DNA of 64,000 bases from the NCBI GenBank assembly GCA_905221605.1, contig CAJNDS010000624.1:803001-867000 (forward strand). The letters run 5' to 3'. The DNA comes from Symbiodinium natans (taxonomy: Eukaryota; Sar; Dinophyceae; Suessiales; Symbiodiniaceae). The notes beneath the pieces were generated by a model. That model was not told where the DNA came from. It saw nothing but the letters and a program-made list of their open reading frames with translations, and ran no database searches. Made by a program: the position numbers and the translations under genes. Below, in pieces: positions 32,818 to 43,269 of this stretch; within the stretch, counting starts at the first letter, position 1; each line of letters begins with the position of its first letter.

Positions 32818-33036
32818 ATGGCACTGCCCCAGCTGGCGCCTCCGAGCCAGGCTTTTTCTTCGGCTGCCCCGGTAGCAACAATGGAGGGGCGCAGACGGAG
32901 CGCGATGGAGCAAACAGATTCCTTCCAGAACTTGGATATGCCAAGAATTGACCTAGCGCTTTCAGGTGATATTTCCTTGCCTAGTAGAAGCTTCGAAGCG
33001 ACCAGGCGGCTCTGTGCTCGTCTTTTCCAGGCTTAA
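32818..33036 (+). CDS. candidate coding frame, unknown protein
   Basis: 72-codon frame from ATG 32818 to TAA 33034. Ser/Ala/Pro-rich at first, then DMPRIDLALSGDISLPSRSF. Moderately protein-like. No domain is recognised. Confidence 0.3.
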   Translation: MALPQLAPPSQAFSSAAPVATMEGRRRSAMEQTDSFQNLDMPRIDLALSGDISLPSRSFEATRRLCARLFQA

Positions 33037-33576
33037 GGGCAGAATGTGGTGTAATGTGGGCTAGTCGGCGGAGCTTGAGAACCAAGTTCTCTTTTCGAGG
33101 TTTGGGTTTATTCGCATCCGGTGGCCCAAGACATAGTAGGTTCGATCTTGGAGGCTTCGGTATTGCAGCATGTTGCAGCTTTGCCATGAAGCAAAAAGCC
33201 CTCTCGGAGGGCCACAAACAGCTGGGGCACGGAGTCGGTGCAGGAGAACTGAGAAGTTGCTTTTCCCATTCGAATCCATTCAAGCCCATCATTTATACAG
33301 TAATGTCCTTCTTAAAATGCAGTATGTGCGATGGCTTACATCGTCAATCCCGGAGCTTTGCAAGAGCCCACGGTGCCGCCATGGCGGATCGGCCCAAAAT
33401 GGCATCTTTGGCCGCTTTGGCCACTGGGCTGCGACATTTTGACGAGGCATTGTCGGCACACAGAAGCTGAATTGTGACCTTGTTTGGGGAGCGAGCCAGG
33501 CCCCTTGTACTATCACCATAAAGGAGTCGACGTAGGAGAACAGCAGTCCCCTTACGCTCCCTTGCGTTTCAAGCCC

Positions 33577-33768
33577 TCAGGCCAGCACCGGCGCCAGCAG
33601 CTCCAACAGCGCCAACACCTCAGCCTCGGGCAAACTCGGTGGCTTTTGTGATCGAATTGGTGGCTGTGATGGGGAGCTAACAGGCGCTGGTCGAGTGGGC
33701 CCGCACCCAATGGCGCAAAGGCTTCCGAGAATCCCGGGCAGCGACGATATGGATTGCATGATTTGCAT
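33577..33768 (-). CDS. candidate minus-strand exon, Pro/Leu-rich
   Basis: 63-codon minus frame starting near 33768. After a hydrophobic start (MQSISSLPGILGSLCAIGC) it becomes Pro/Ser-rich and ends PSLPEAEVLALLELLAPVLA before its stop. Composition is protein-like, but no family or splice edge is certain. Confidence 0.3.
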   Translation of the reverse strand: MQIMQSISSLPGILGSLCAIGCGPTRPAPVSSPSQPPIRSQKPPSLPEAEVLALLELLAPVLA

Positions 33769-34102
33769 GAAGTTGTGGCTTTCTCTGTGGAATCCCGGGG
33801 GCCCCGGTACGGTACCTTACTCCCTTTCGCCGTTGACTGCATTGAGAACCTGAGAACCCCTTGGGTCCCCTGGCCTAGCGTGGAGAGGTCCGAGGCTTTG
33901 CAAGTGCTTTCGGATTCAAGATGATTCAAGTATACATCTCATGGTTGAACGTTAAATTTGCCTTTGCTTCTATTTCGCTGTTCGAAGGCATTAATTTGCT
34001 AAGCGCTATCCTATTTCTTGCATTGGTCATGTGCGTTCGTGAAAGCATGTTGCTTGTTTGTCGAATTTGTCGTGTCAATTTTGAATTTTGAAATTGCCTC
34101 AG

Positions 34103-34185
34103 AAGTGCCCGACAGCTGGAGGACGTGGGTTGATGCAGGTGGCGCCTGGGATCTACTTGAGCAACAAGCAGGCCCAGAAGGTTAA
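34103..34185 (+). CDS. candidate exon, unknown protein
   Basis: After GCCTCAG (ending 34102) the frame reads VPDSWRTWVDAGGAWDLLEQ then QAGPEG-stop. An alternative is a short exon starting after GATGCAG in another frame (VAPGIYLSNKQAQK, donor GTTAAG). Both are plausible; only one can be used. Confidence 0.35.
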
Positions 34186-35609
34186 GTTCGGTTCAGGATG
34201 AGTTGAGACTCGAGTTCTCGGGGTCTCAGCAGTCACATCATTAGATTCGAAAGAGTCTCAGAGGTGCTGGCGCCCTCAATCCTTGCTTCAAAATAGCCGA
34301 CGGACACAGGGGCGGACATGGCTGCATCCCAAAAACGAAACTGACCCCTACATCAGGGCCTGTCTCAAGCCGACTAGAAGGCGACTGTTGCTTCTGGTCT
34401 AGCAGTACTGCAAACAAGCCCTAAACTTCGCAAATCCTTGCAAACCCTCAACCGTGACAATTTGCGACTGTCGCTTGTTGAACTGCCGAGCTCTCTTTTT
34501 CCATTTCGAGGGCCTCAGGGCCTTAGGGTGCGAACTTGGGAGTTTATGGATCATTGTGACTCTCGCGTTTGTTGAATAATTTGAGATGGGAAGCTTTGTC
34601 ATATAATTGCGGAGGAGTTGCCTACGCTGATGCATCGGCTTCCGCAGCTTGCCCTGCCGAGAGGCAGCTGCTGATGCTGAACTCCTTGCCCGCAACGGCC
34701 TCTCGGCAGCCTTCTAAGTCTCCGCACCACGCTCGTCTGCGCCATCCCCAAAATTCCCAACAACCCGCCCTCTAATCCCTTGGGCCTTCGAGGCATCACA
34801 GCCGTTTGTGCCATCGGCGCGAGGTGGGGCGTGCTGCTAATTTTTGAAGAGAGGGCGAGTGGATGTTGATGGCAGAGGAGTGACATCGGTCAGTGCCCGC
34901 AGTCTCAACATGTCAGCGAGTGAGCGGCATGCTAAAAGAAGAGCCAGAGCCGTGTCCAGTGCTGTATTGAGCTGTGCCTGGAGAAGCTAAGGCAATAGCC
35001 GAATAGCCCTTGGAACTGTAAACTGCTTTAAGCTCCTCCACAGTGCCGAGGCGATGGCGAGTAGCATAGCGCGCATGTTTGAAGCTTCGAAGACGCAAGG
35101 CCCCTGAGAACAGGCCCCATGGCCACCCTGGTCTCGTCTACCACCACGTCAGAGTTGAGGAGCACAGGGTTGGGGTTGACTTCCTGGCAAGGGTTACTCT
35201 TGTGACAATAATAGCTCACATGTTGCAAGTCCGGGCACCAACCCGACCATGTCAGGACCCTTAGTCAACAAGAAAAGACTCACAACTTGAACACTGAAGT
35301 CACGGAAGCCCACCTGGACTTGAACTTGGGCCTCCTGGGCAGGATGATGGAGACAGCTCCATGCTGCCCTTCTTGGAGGCTGGCACACATCCAAGCAAAC
35401 TTCCCGGGCAGGGTGGCGCCTAGTCTACCGTTTTGCAGCCAGCACTATCGCAGCCTGTCTTCAAGCAGCTCGAGCTGGCAGCAGTTGCGAGCGGAAGGGC
35501 ATACGCAATTCAAGGGCATCGCGTTTTCGCCTTGCTTTCCTAAAGCGATAGCAGCAGCAGTTGAACCCCAAGTCAGCTGCAAAAAGGAAGGAAGCCCTGA
35601 GAAGGCCAG

Positions 35610-35664
35610 CTGCGACTTCATCCATACGCAAGCCAGCCGGGGGGCTGTGCTGGTCCACTGCAAG
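35610..35664 (+). CDS. dual-specificity phosphatase, exon with first half of active site
   Basis: This exon follows AAGGCCAG (ending 35609) and encodes CDFIHTQASRGAVLVHCK. VLVHC is the classic strand preceding the catalytic Cys in dual-specificity/tyrosine phosphatases. The exon ends at AAG (35664) and is followed by GC, a GC-type donor. Joined to the exon at 36051 it gives HCKGGINRS, an exact H-C-x5-R-S loop: Cys for the thiol-phosphate intermediate, Arg for phosphate binding. The upstream part of the domain, with the general acid, was not located. It may lie in exons I could not recognise. Confidence 0.6.
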
Positions 35665-36050
35665 GCCTTTCTCAGCTCGCGAGGGCCTCGTGGGCATTCC
35701 CCGTTTTCATATAGCACCCTGGGTGTCTGTGTAGTTTGTGCATAGATCTTCATAGACTCCCTAGCCTAGCGAAAGCATTCAATGAGGCTCAGTGCTCCCA
35801 GGCGCCTGAACCGTAGGCTTCTGAAGTCGAAAGCGCCACGTGCCCTTTCTCACCAGCTGAATGATGTCCATGAAAACTCCATGAAGGGGGCCTCACCTTT
35901 GCCGTGGCACTTTATAGCTGGCGCATGATCAAGAGAGAATCAGGTGTGCGTGCAAAGCTAACAAGCGACGCGACGAATGCAAGTTGCAGAAGCCGGATCC
36001 TTGTTGTGCACATCCAAGCGCTCCACTTCACGGTTTCTCCTGGTGTGCAG

Positions 36051-36098
36051 GGTGGCATCAATCGCTCTGCTTCTCTCCTGGTGGCGTATCTCATGACT
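36051..36098 (+). CDS. dual-specificity phosphatase, exon with second half of active site
   Basis: After GGTGTGCAG (ending 36050) the frame reads GGINRSASLLVAYLM, matching the family's G-x-x-R-S-x-(T/S)-x-V-x-A-Y-L-M helix that follows the catalytic loop. The 3' edge is uncertain; sequence after YLM (TPGHITMC...) no longer fits the family. Combined with 35610-35664 it forms the complete P-loop. The intron between them is 386 bases and GC-AG. Confidence 0.6.
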
Positions 36099-36220
36099 CC
36101 CGGCCACATCACAATGTGTACTTGCACGTTGGCAAACTCGAAGTGAGTAGGGCAATAGGAGGGATGCCATGCCATCGATTGCTTGAAACGCAAGAGTCGC
36201 AAGAGGTTGAACAGCTGCAG

Positions 36221-36270
36221 GAAGTCGTGGAGGGCCTTTGTGGCATACGAGGGTCAAATTCTAAGTATGA
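36221..36270 (+). CDS. possible later exon of the phosphatase
   Basis: After ACAGCTGCAG (ending 36220) the frame reads EVVEGLCGIRGSNS, resembling the L-L-E-V-V-E-x-(L/V)-x-x-x-R-G helix near the C-terminus of dual-specificity phosphatase domains. The frame is open upstream too, so the acceptor is not proven. Confidence 0.35.
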
Positions 36271-36559
36271 GCATATGCTACTTGTTCGTCATCGCAGCGT
36301 CCATCAAGCGCAAGTCGCGGAACACATGCGTGAATAGTAATCCAAGTATAAGGTTTCCTTTACTTGAAGGTGATAAAGTCAAAAAAGAAGTGCATGATGG
36401 TGGACCGATGTTCAATGCTGCCCGATGTTCATCCTGTACCACCTCCAAGTTCTGAGATTATAGAAAGGATTGGGAAATATTGACTCTACGATAGATATAC
36501 CCCTCCAAACAAGCCAGGAAAGGGCCTTACTTTAGCAGAAGCCTGCCTGGTGTTGCACC

Positions 36560-36700
36560 ATGTGCGTCTTCAAGCTGAGGAAATACGAGAGCCTGACGCC
36601 TGCTGAAGCGTTCGAGGTGTGCAGTGCCTCGGATCGGATCTCACTGCGCTGCCTTAGGGGTCGAGGCTCACTGGAAGTGCGTGAGGCACCAAGGCAGTAG
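36560..36700 (+). CDS. short ORF, unknown protein
   Basis: 46 codons from ATG 36560 (accATGt) to TAG 36698. Reads MCVFKLRKYESLTPAEAFEV then CSASDRISLRCLRGRG and a charged end. Protein-like; it might be a first exon or a small gene. No family is recognised. Confidence 0.35.
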   Translation: MCVFKLRKYESLTPAEAFEVCSASDRISLRCLRGRGSLEVREAPRQ

Positions 36701-37515
36701 TTGTGGCCCTCGGCCCCGAGAATCAGAACCCCCTGAAGTTGCAGCTGCAGCTTTTTCCGTAAGCTTTGATCGCCCAAAAAGTACCCGAAACAAGTAAAAC
36801 CGGCAGGTGCTAGAGACGGAGGAGAGCCTGAAACAGCGAGACTGCTCCAGACATTCCTTCTTATCTTCGATCTTGGGTAGACGGTGGAAGCCCTTTCCCA
36901 CTGCGTTTTTAGCCTGAGCTGCCTTGAAGCCATTTAATAGCGGGTGGGGCACAAACATGAAGCACTTAACATCGAGAAGCTTTGTTTCTCCCGATGGATG
37001 GTGGATACGCTGTGAATACTCTGAGACTTAGGCCTGGCGCAGCCGGCTGCGCGCTGCCCGGAGAACTTCCAGCGTGATCTCAAGGCCTCGCGGGGCCTGG
37101 AGGATCCTCAATGCCTACGTAGCTCTGCAGAATCCGCTGCATCAGAAGCTGTTCTGTTCCATCAGTACGTTCGATAAGGCGTGTCACATCGGCCCAGGAT
37201 AACACAAAAAGGCACACCACAACACACGCCTTATGCCCAAGCCACGAGACATGTGGCTTGACATATTGTCCTGTGCCCTCGAGTTGAACCCCTCCGAATC
37301 AAGAATGAAAGGCCTGGGCTCAGTTGGCCAAGCAGCAGGAGGCGGTCGTGGAGGATGCTTGGGCAGTTTCAAGCTCAGGTTGAGGTGGCTCGTCGATGTT
37401 TTTCCCCCCCCACACTCGGTGCGGGCTTGTTAGATTGTAAGTCAACTATTCTCCTCGCCTCAGAGAAGCCCCCAGAGAGCCCTTTCCACATGCATCTCAT
37501 CACCTCGGAGGGGAG

Positions 37516-37631
37516 TTGCTGGCACCTCCACTGACTTCGCTACAGTACGTGCAAGAGCATGAGGCAATTAAGTTAAGCTCAAGTCGGGAAATTGTGGCCC
37601 AGGACGATCCGGCCACCACACAGGCAGCAAG
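37516..37631 (+). CDS. candidate exon, unknown protein
   Basis: The first half of an 80-codon frame: LAPPLTSLQYVQEHEAIKLS then SSREIVAQDDPATTQAAR, with a GCTACAG at 37547-37553 as a possible acceptor and AAG at 37629-37631 as a possible 3' edge. The later half of the frame is less convincing. Confidence 0.4.
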
Positions 37632-38069
37632 ATTGAATGTTTGTTATGGATTCGCAATCTTCTTTGATCCCTGCATTTGGGATCATTTCCAAAAAGCAGC
37701 GTCTTTGGAACGCTTTCCAGACCAAATGACAGTGGGGCTCAAACCGGCCTTCACCTGAGCTTGAGGGTCCAAGAGATTTAGCCAGGAAAAAACCTACTGC
37801 ACGCTCTTGTCTGTAAGCGTCTGTTAGTTTCCTGCTTGGGACGAGGCCCACTTATCCTCGTTGCAGCCCTAGACTTTGTTGTCGATGCACACCAAGTGAG
37901 ATAGATCCCTCTTGGGACAGCACGCCCGGCCGCCCGGCCATCAAAAAACTCCATAACATCGAAAGAATGACATCGAAAACAGACCTCAAAAAGTACCTCG
38001 CGTACTCCGACATCCAAAGACATCTAGCCCCGACATCAAAAAAGTTCACGAGAGCGAAAAACTCCCTCC

Positions 38070-38345
38070 CACCGTCCGTCCGTCTCCGTCCGTCCGATTT
38101 GAGCAGCTGAAACATAGCCGAGGTCCCTTGATAGTTACTATTAAGAAGGGCCTCTATGAGGTTGAAGCGAAAACCTAGAGGCCCCCGCTGCAAGAGCCCC
38201 TGAAACATAGCGTGGATCCCTGGAGAATACCCTGTTCCACGGGCAGGCCTCTTTAAAGAAGATGAACGGGCGCACGGGCCCACGGGCCCACGGGCCACGG
38301 GCCCACGGGCCCACGGGCCCACGGGCCCACGGGCCCATGGGCCCA
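38070..38345. repeat. left flank block: CCGT repeats and GGGCCCAC tandem array
   Basis: Contains CCGTCCGT repeats (38070-38096), a TAGTTACTAT...GAGGTTGAAGCGAAAACC segment (about 38128-38177) and a run of about eight ACGGGCCC units (38268-38345). The same three ingredients recur, in a different order, at 42168-42331 on the other side of the satellite array. Confidence 0.85.
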
Positions 38346-38869
38346 CAGCCCAGGCTTGTAATGTCGTTACTATCAATTATAACTTCTGCCTATCGCTCTA
38401 CGCTATCCTGACCACCAAAAATCTTTGCTGCCGGTTTAATCCCGCTCCCCACCTTGTCGTCTACCACTCTCAAATTGTCACAAAGGTCGCTTGACAAGGC
38501 ACGAGACTACAAGCCACGTCAACTTCGCGAAAACCCTGCTCGAGAACGCCTCAAACCCATACCCAGACTTAGAAAGCGTTCGGGTTTGGGGAGAAAACCG
38601 GTGCTGTTGCGGTGATTACAGCTTTGAAGAAGGTATTTCGGGTTCGGGGATGAGGGCTATAGGGTTTAGGATGAAAGGTTTACAGTTTAGGCTGAGTATC
38701 GTCCGGGAGACACTGTGGGACCGCTATGGCGTCGGATGTAGCATGGGCTCGGACGCATGTCCACATCATGGCTCATACAAACAAAACTGCCGCAGTCAGT
38801 CAAAGCGCCGGGAATTGCGGGTCTATAAGGTTCTAAGGCTCCAGAAGCTTGGGATCTTGGCTTGAATAG

Positions 38870-41800
38870 GGCTTAGGTTTTGAGAACAAGGCTTCAAGAC
38901 CTTGGGTTTGCGTTTGCTTCGGATCAAGTAAATCTTCCAACGCCTTGTCCTTAGGAAACGCAAGCCTGACATGTTCCATTTACACGCGATGTTGCCAGAG
39001 CTTGCAATAGTCTTGCATTGCCACATACCAGAGGCTCGCGTTCTTAGGAGTAGAGTTGCGGTTTTAGGCTTTTAAGATTGCAGGCTTCAGGTTAGGCTTT
39101 AGGATTCGTTGGATTTCACGACTTAGTATTTCAAGGGGGTTAGGGCTTTGTTCAAGATTTAGTATTTCAAGGGAGAGGTGGGTTTTGTGCTAGCAACTGC
39201 GGTGATTAGAGCTTTAAAGAAGCTTTGCGAAGTAGGGGCTTGGGGACTTTAGGACTTGCAGGGTTAGGGCTTTAGGGTTGAATTTAAGGGTTAAGGTTTT
39301 GTGGCTATAGGTTTCAGGATCTTGGTTTGAGTAGGGCTTAGGTTTTGAGAACAAGGCTTCAAGACCTTAGGTTTTGAGTGTGCTTCGGATCAAGTATAAA
39401 TCTTCCAACGCCTTGCCCTTAACCCCCGCAGCTTAGGAAACGCAAGCTTGACACGTTCCATCTACACGCAATGATGCCAGAGCTTGTAATAGTATTGCAG
39501 TGCCACATGCCAGAGGCTCACATTGTTAGGAGTAGAGTTGAGGCTGTAGGCTTTTAAGATTGCAGGCTTCAGGGTTAGGCTTTAGGATTCTTTGCTTAGT
39601 ATTTCAAGGGGGGTTAGGGCTTTGTTTCAAGATTTAGTATTCCAAAAGGGAGAGGTGGGTCTTTGGCTAGCGACTGCGGTGATTAAAGCTTGAAAGAAGA
39701 TTTGCGAAGTAGGGGCTTGGGGAATTTAGGATTTCGCCTTGTCCTTAACCCCCGCAGCTTGGAAAACGCAAGCTTGACATGTTCCATGTACACGCAATGA
39801 TGCCAGAGCTTGTAATAGTATTGCAGTGCCACATGCCAGAGGCTCACATTCTTAGGGGTAGAGTTGAGGCTGTAGGCTCTTAAGATTGCAGGCTTCAGGG
39901 TTAGGCTTTAGGATTCTTTGCTTAGTATTTCAAGGGGGGTTAGAGCTTTGTTACAAGATTTAGTATTCCAAGGGAGAGGTGGGTCTTTGGCTAGCGACTG
40001 CGGTGATTAGAGCTTTAAAGAAGCTTTTGCGAAGTAGGGGCTTGGGGACTTTAGGATTTGCAGGGTTAGGGTTTTAGGGTTGAAGTTTAAGGGTTAAGGT
40101 TTAGTGGCTATAGCTTTCAGGATCTTGGTTTGAGTAGGGCTTAGGTTTTGAGAACAAGGCTTCAAGACCTTGGGTTTTGAGTGTGCTTCGGATCAAGTAT
40201 AAATCTTCCAACGCCTTGCCCTTAACCCCCGCAGCTTAGAAAACGCAAGCTTGACACGTTCCATCTACACGCAATGATGCCAGAGCTTGTAATAGTATTG
40301 CAGTGCCACATGCCAGAGGCTCACATTCTTAGGAGTAGAGTTGAGGCTGTAGGCTTTTAAGATTGCAGGCTTCAGGGTTAGGCTTTAGGATTCTTTGCTT
40401 AGTATTTCAAGGGGGGTTAGGGCTTTGTTTCAAGATTTAGTATTCCAAAAGGGAGAGGTGGGTCTTTGGCTAGCGACTGCGGTGATTAGAGCTTTAAAGA
40501 AGCTTTTGCGAAGTAGGGGCTTGGGGACTTTAGGATTTGCAGGGTTAGGGTTTTAGGGTTGAAGTTTAAGGGTTAAGGTTTAGTGGCTATAGGTTTCAGG
40601 ATCTTGGTTTGAGTAGGGCTTAGGTTTTGAGAACAAGGCTTCAAGACCTTGGGTTTGCGTTTGCTTCGGATCAAGTAAATCTTCCAACGCCTTGTCCTTA
40701 GGAAACGCAAGCCTGACATGTTCCATTTACACGCGATGTTGCCAGAGCTTGCAATAGTCTTGCATTGCCACATACCAGAGGCTCGCGTTCTTAGGAGTAG
40801 AGTTGCGGTTTTAGGCTTTTAAGATTGCAGGCTTCAGGTTAGGCTTTAGGATTCGTTGGATTTCACGACTTAGTATTTCAAGGGGGTTAGGGCTTTGTTC
40901 AAGATTTAGTATTCCAAAAGGGAGAGGTGGGTTTTGTGCTAGCAACTGCGGTGATTAGAGCTTTAAAGAAGCTTTGCGAAGTAGGGGCTTGGGGACTTTA
41001 GGACTTGCAGGGTTAGGGCTTTAGGGTTGAATTTAAGGGTTAAGGTTTTGTGGTTATAGGTTTCAGGATCTTGGTTTGAGTCGGGCTTAGGTTTTGAGAA
41101 CAAGGCTTCAAGACCTTAGGTTTTGAGTGTGCTTCGGATCAAGTATAAATCTTCCAACGCCTTGCCCTTAACCCCCGCAGCTTAGAAAACGCAAGCTTGA
41201 CACGTTCCATCTACACGCAATGATGCCAGAGCTTGTAATAGTATTGCAGTGCCACATGCCAGAGGCTCACATTCTTAGGAGTAGAGTTGAGGCTGTAGGC
41301 TTTTAAGATTGCAGGCTTCAGGGTTAGGCTTTAGGATTCTTTGCTTAGTATTTCAAGGGGGGTTAGGGCTTTGTTTCAAGATTTAGTATTCCAAAAGGGA
41401 GAGGTGGGTCTTTGGCTAGCGACTGCGGTGATTAAAGCTTGAAAGAAGCTTTGCGAAGTAGGGGCTTGGGGAATTTAGGATTTCGCCTTGTCCTTAACCC
41501 CCGCAGCTTGGAAAACGCAAGCTTGACATGTTCCATGTACACGCAATGATGCCAGAGCTTGTAATAGTATTGCAGTGCCACATGCCAGAGGCTCACATTC
41601 TTAGGAGTAGAGTTGAGGCTGTAGGCTCTTAAGATTGCAGGCTTCAGGGTTAGGCTTTAGGATTCTTTGCTTAGTATTTCAAGGGGGGTTAGAGCTTTGT
41701 TACAAGATTTAGTATTCCAAGGGAGAGCTTGGGGACTTTAGGATTTGCAGGGTTAGGGTTTTAGGGTTGAAGTTTAAGGGTTAAGGTTTAGTGGCTATAG

Positions 41801-42110
41801 GTTTCAGGATCTTGGTTTGAGTAGGGCTTAGGTTTTGAGAACAAGGCTTCAAGACCTTGGGTTTGCGTTTGCTTCGGATCAAGTAACTCTTCCAACGCCT
41901 TGTCCTGAACCCCCGCAGCTTAGGAAACGCAAGCCTGACATGTTCCATTTACACGCGATGATGCCAAAGCTTGTAATAGTCTTGCATTGCCACATACCAG
42001 AGGCTCGCAGTCTTAGGAGTAGAGTTGAGGTTTTAGGCTTTTAAGATTGTAGGCTTCAGGGTTAGGCTTTAGGATTCTTTGGATTTCACGACTTAGTATT
42101 TCAAGGCGGG
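38870..42110. repeat. TTTAGGG-rich satellite with 1,747-bp higher-order repeat
   Basis: About eight monomers, marked by a CGCAAG(C/T)(C/T)TGACA landmark at 38959, 39441, 39767, 40244, 40706, 41190, 41516 and 41928. Spacings are 482, 326, 477, 462, 484, 326 and 412. The series 482-326 repeats, and the first monomer is nearly identical to the fifth, giving a higher-order period of 1,747 bases. Many TTAGGG/TTTAGGG-like words are interspersed, but not as a regular telomere. A diverged monomer piece is also seen at about 38605-38660. Not coding; identical 45-residue frames at 38823 and 40573 (minus) are by-products. Confidence 0.92.
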
Positions 42111-42167
42111 CGGGGCTTTGTTTCAAGACTTAGTGTTTCAAGGTTTTGTTTTGGCAAGGTCCAGGCC

Positions 42168-42331
42168 CGTGCACGGGCTCACGGGCTCACGGGCCCACGG
42201 GCCCACGGGCCCACGGGCCCACGGGCCCACGGGCCCACGGGCCCACGGACCCGCCCGCCCAAAAGACCATGCCCGATCCCTGGTAGTTACTATGAGGTTC
42301 AAGCGAAAACCGTCCGTCCGTCCGTCCGTGC
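42168..42331. repeat. right flank block: GGGCCCAC array and CCGT repeats
   Basis: Begins with GGGCTCAC units turning into ACGGGCCC units (42168-42250), followed by CCCTGGTAGTTACTATGAGG and CAAGCGAAAACC, then CCGTCCGT repeats. Shares all three blocks with 38070-38345. The frame HGPTGPRA read across it is a repeat artefact. Confidence 0.85.
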
Positions 42332-42815
42332 TTTGGATGTCATCGATTCTTGTTCGATTTCCGTAGGTTCCCGAACCTGGAAAAGTGTCGGTCGGACATC
42401 GAAAGAGGCCGAACCCACTTTTCGATGCCATGGTGTTAAGGTTAGCGATGTCCGTTGGGAATATCTCGTTCCTTGTCAAAGATCATGGAGTTTCTTCCAC
42501 CGACATGCAGAAAAAAAGTTTCCCTTTGAATTGTAGGGGACATAAATGTTCCTATTAACATATTCGGAATTGCAGGGATTCCTATTCAATTTTTTCAGAA
42601 GTTAGAGGGTTTCCTTCGAAATCCAAAGAGAATCTACCGGCTTTCCTAGAAGTTTTCCCATTAAGTCCAAGGCGATGGCCACCCCCCCAGCTGCCCACCC
42701 ACCCCTTCCTGATCATGCCCCAAAGTTTGTGATCTCAGAGAATTCAGCGTCAGGGCTTGAATAATTTGCATGGGTTCTTGCCGGTTGCAGTTGTATCGTT
42801 TTCCTTTGCCGGCAG

Positions 42816-42893
42816 GACAACGATGCCGAAGGCGGCGGTGGTAGTGACAGTGAACAGATGCAAAGCCTTGGGTCTCAGGATTTGCGCGTCTAG
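42816..42893 (+). CDS. candidate acidic exon, unknown protein
   Basis: After GCCGGCAG (ending 42815) the frame reads DNDAEGGGGSDSEQMQSLGS then QDLRV and TAG 42891. Acidic/Gly-rich, typical of a disordered segment; the donor is not obvious. Confidence 0.35.
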   Translation, partial: DNDAEGGGGSDSEQMQSLGSQDLRV

Positions 42894-43040
42894 ACGTTTC
42901 CCGCGCAACCCAATCAAGTCCCGACAGTTAATTCCTCCATGACATCCCTTTGTACAGACAGCTGCATCCAGCGCTCGACTTTGTACAGACACGCTCGCCG
43001 ACGACCTTCAGCGCTTGGGAATGCTTGGGACGTTTGGGGT

Positions 43041-43240
43041 GCAGTTGTAGTGTGTTAGTGTGTTAGAGTGTTAGTGTGTTAGTGTGTTAGCTATAGTGCT
43101 CTAGTGCTATAGTGCTATAGTGCTATCGTCTTATAGTGTGATAGTGTTATAGTGCTCTAGTGCTATAGTGCGATTGTGTCAGTTAGTTAGTTTGAGTGAG
43201 TGAGTGAGTGAGAGTGTGTGTGTGTGTGTGTGTGTTTGGG
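43041..43240. repeat. GTGTTAGT / ATAGTGCT / GAGT / GT repeat cluster
   Basis: Successive short arrays: GTGTTA units (43048-43090), CTATAGTGCT units (43090-43170), GAGT units (about 43194-43213) and a final GT run to 43234. Each block shares the GTG core. Confidence 0.9.
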
Positions 43241-43269
43241 CCTCGAAACCCTCCATGAGTCACAAAAGG

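Noticed and set aside
38823-40773. Identical short minus-strand ORFs at 38823 and 40573
   Set aside because: They are by-products of the higher-order satellite repeat.
38870-42110. True telomere
   Set aside because: TTTAGGG-like words are scattered in long monomers rather than forming an uninterrupted heptamer array, and unique sequence lies on both sides.
42118-42366. Collagen-like HGPTGPRA repeat protein
   Set aside because: It is the translation of the GGGCCCAC tandem repeat.
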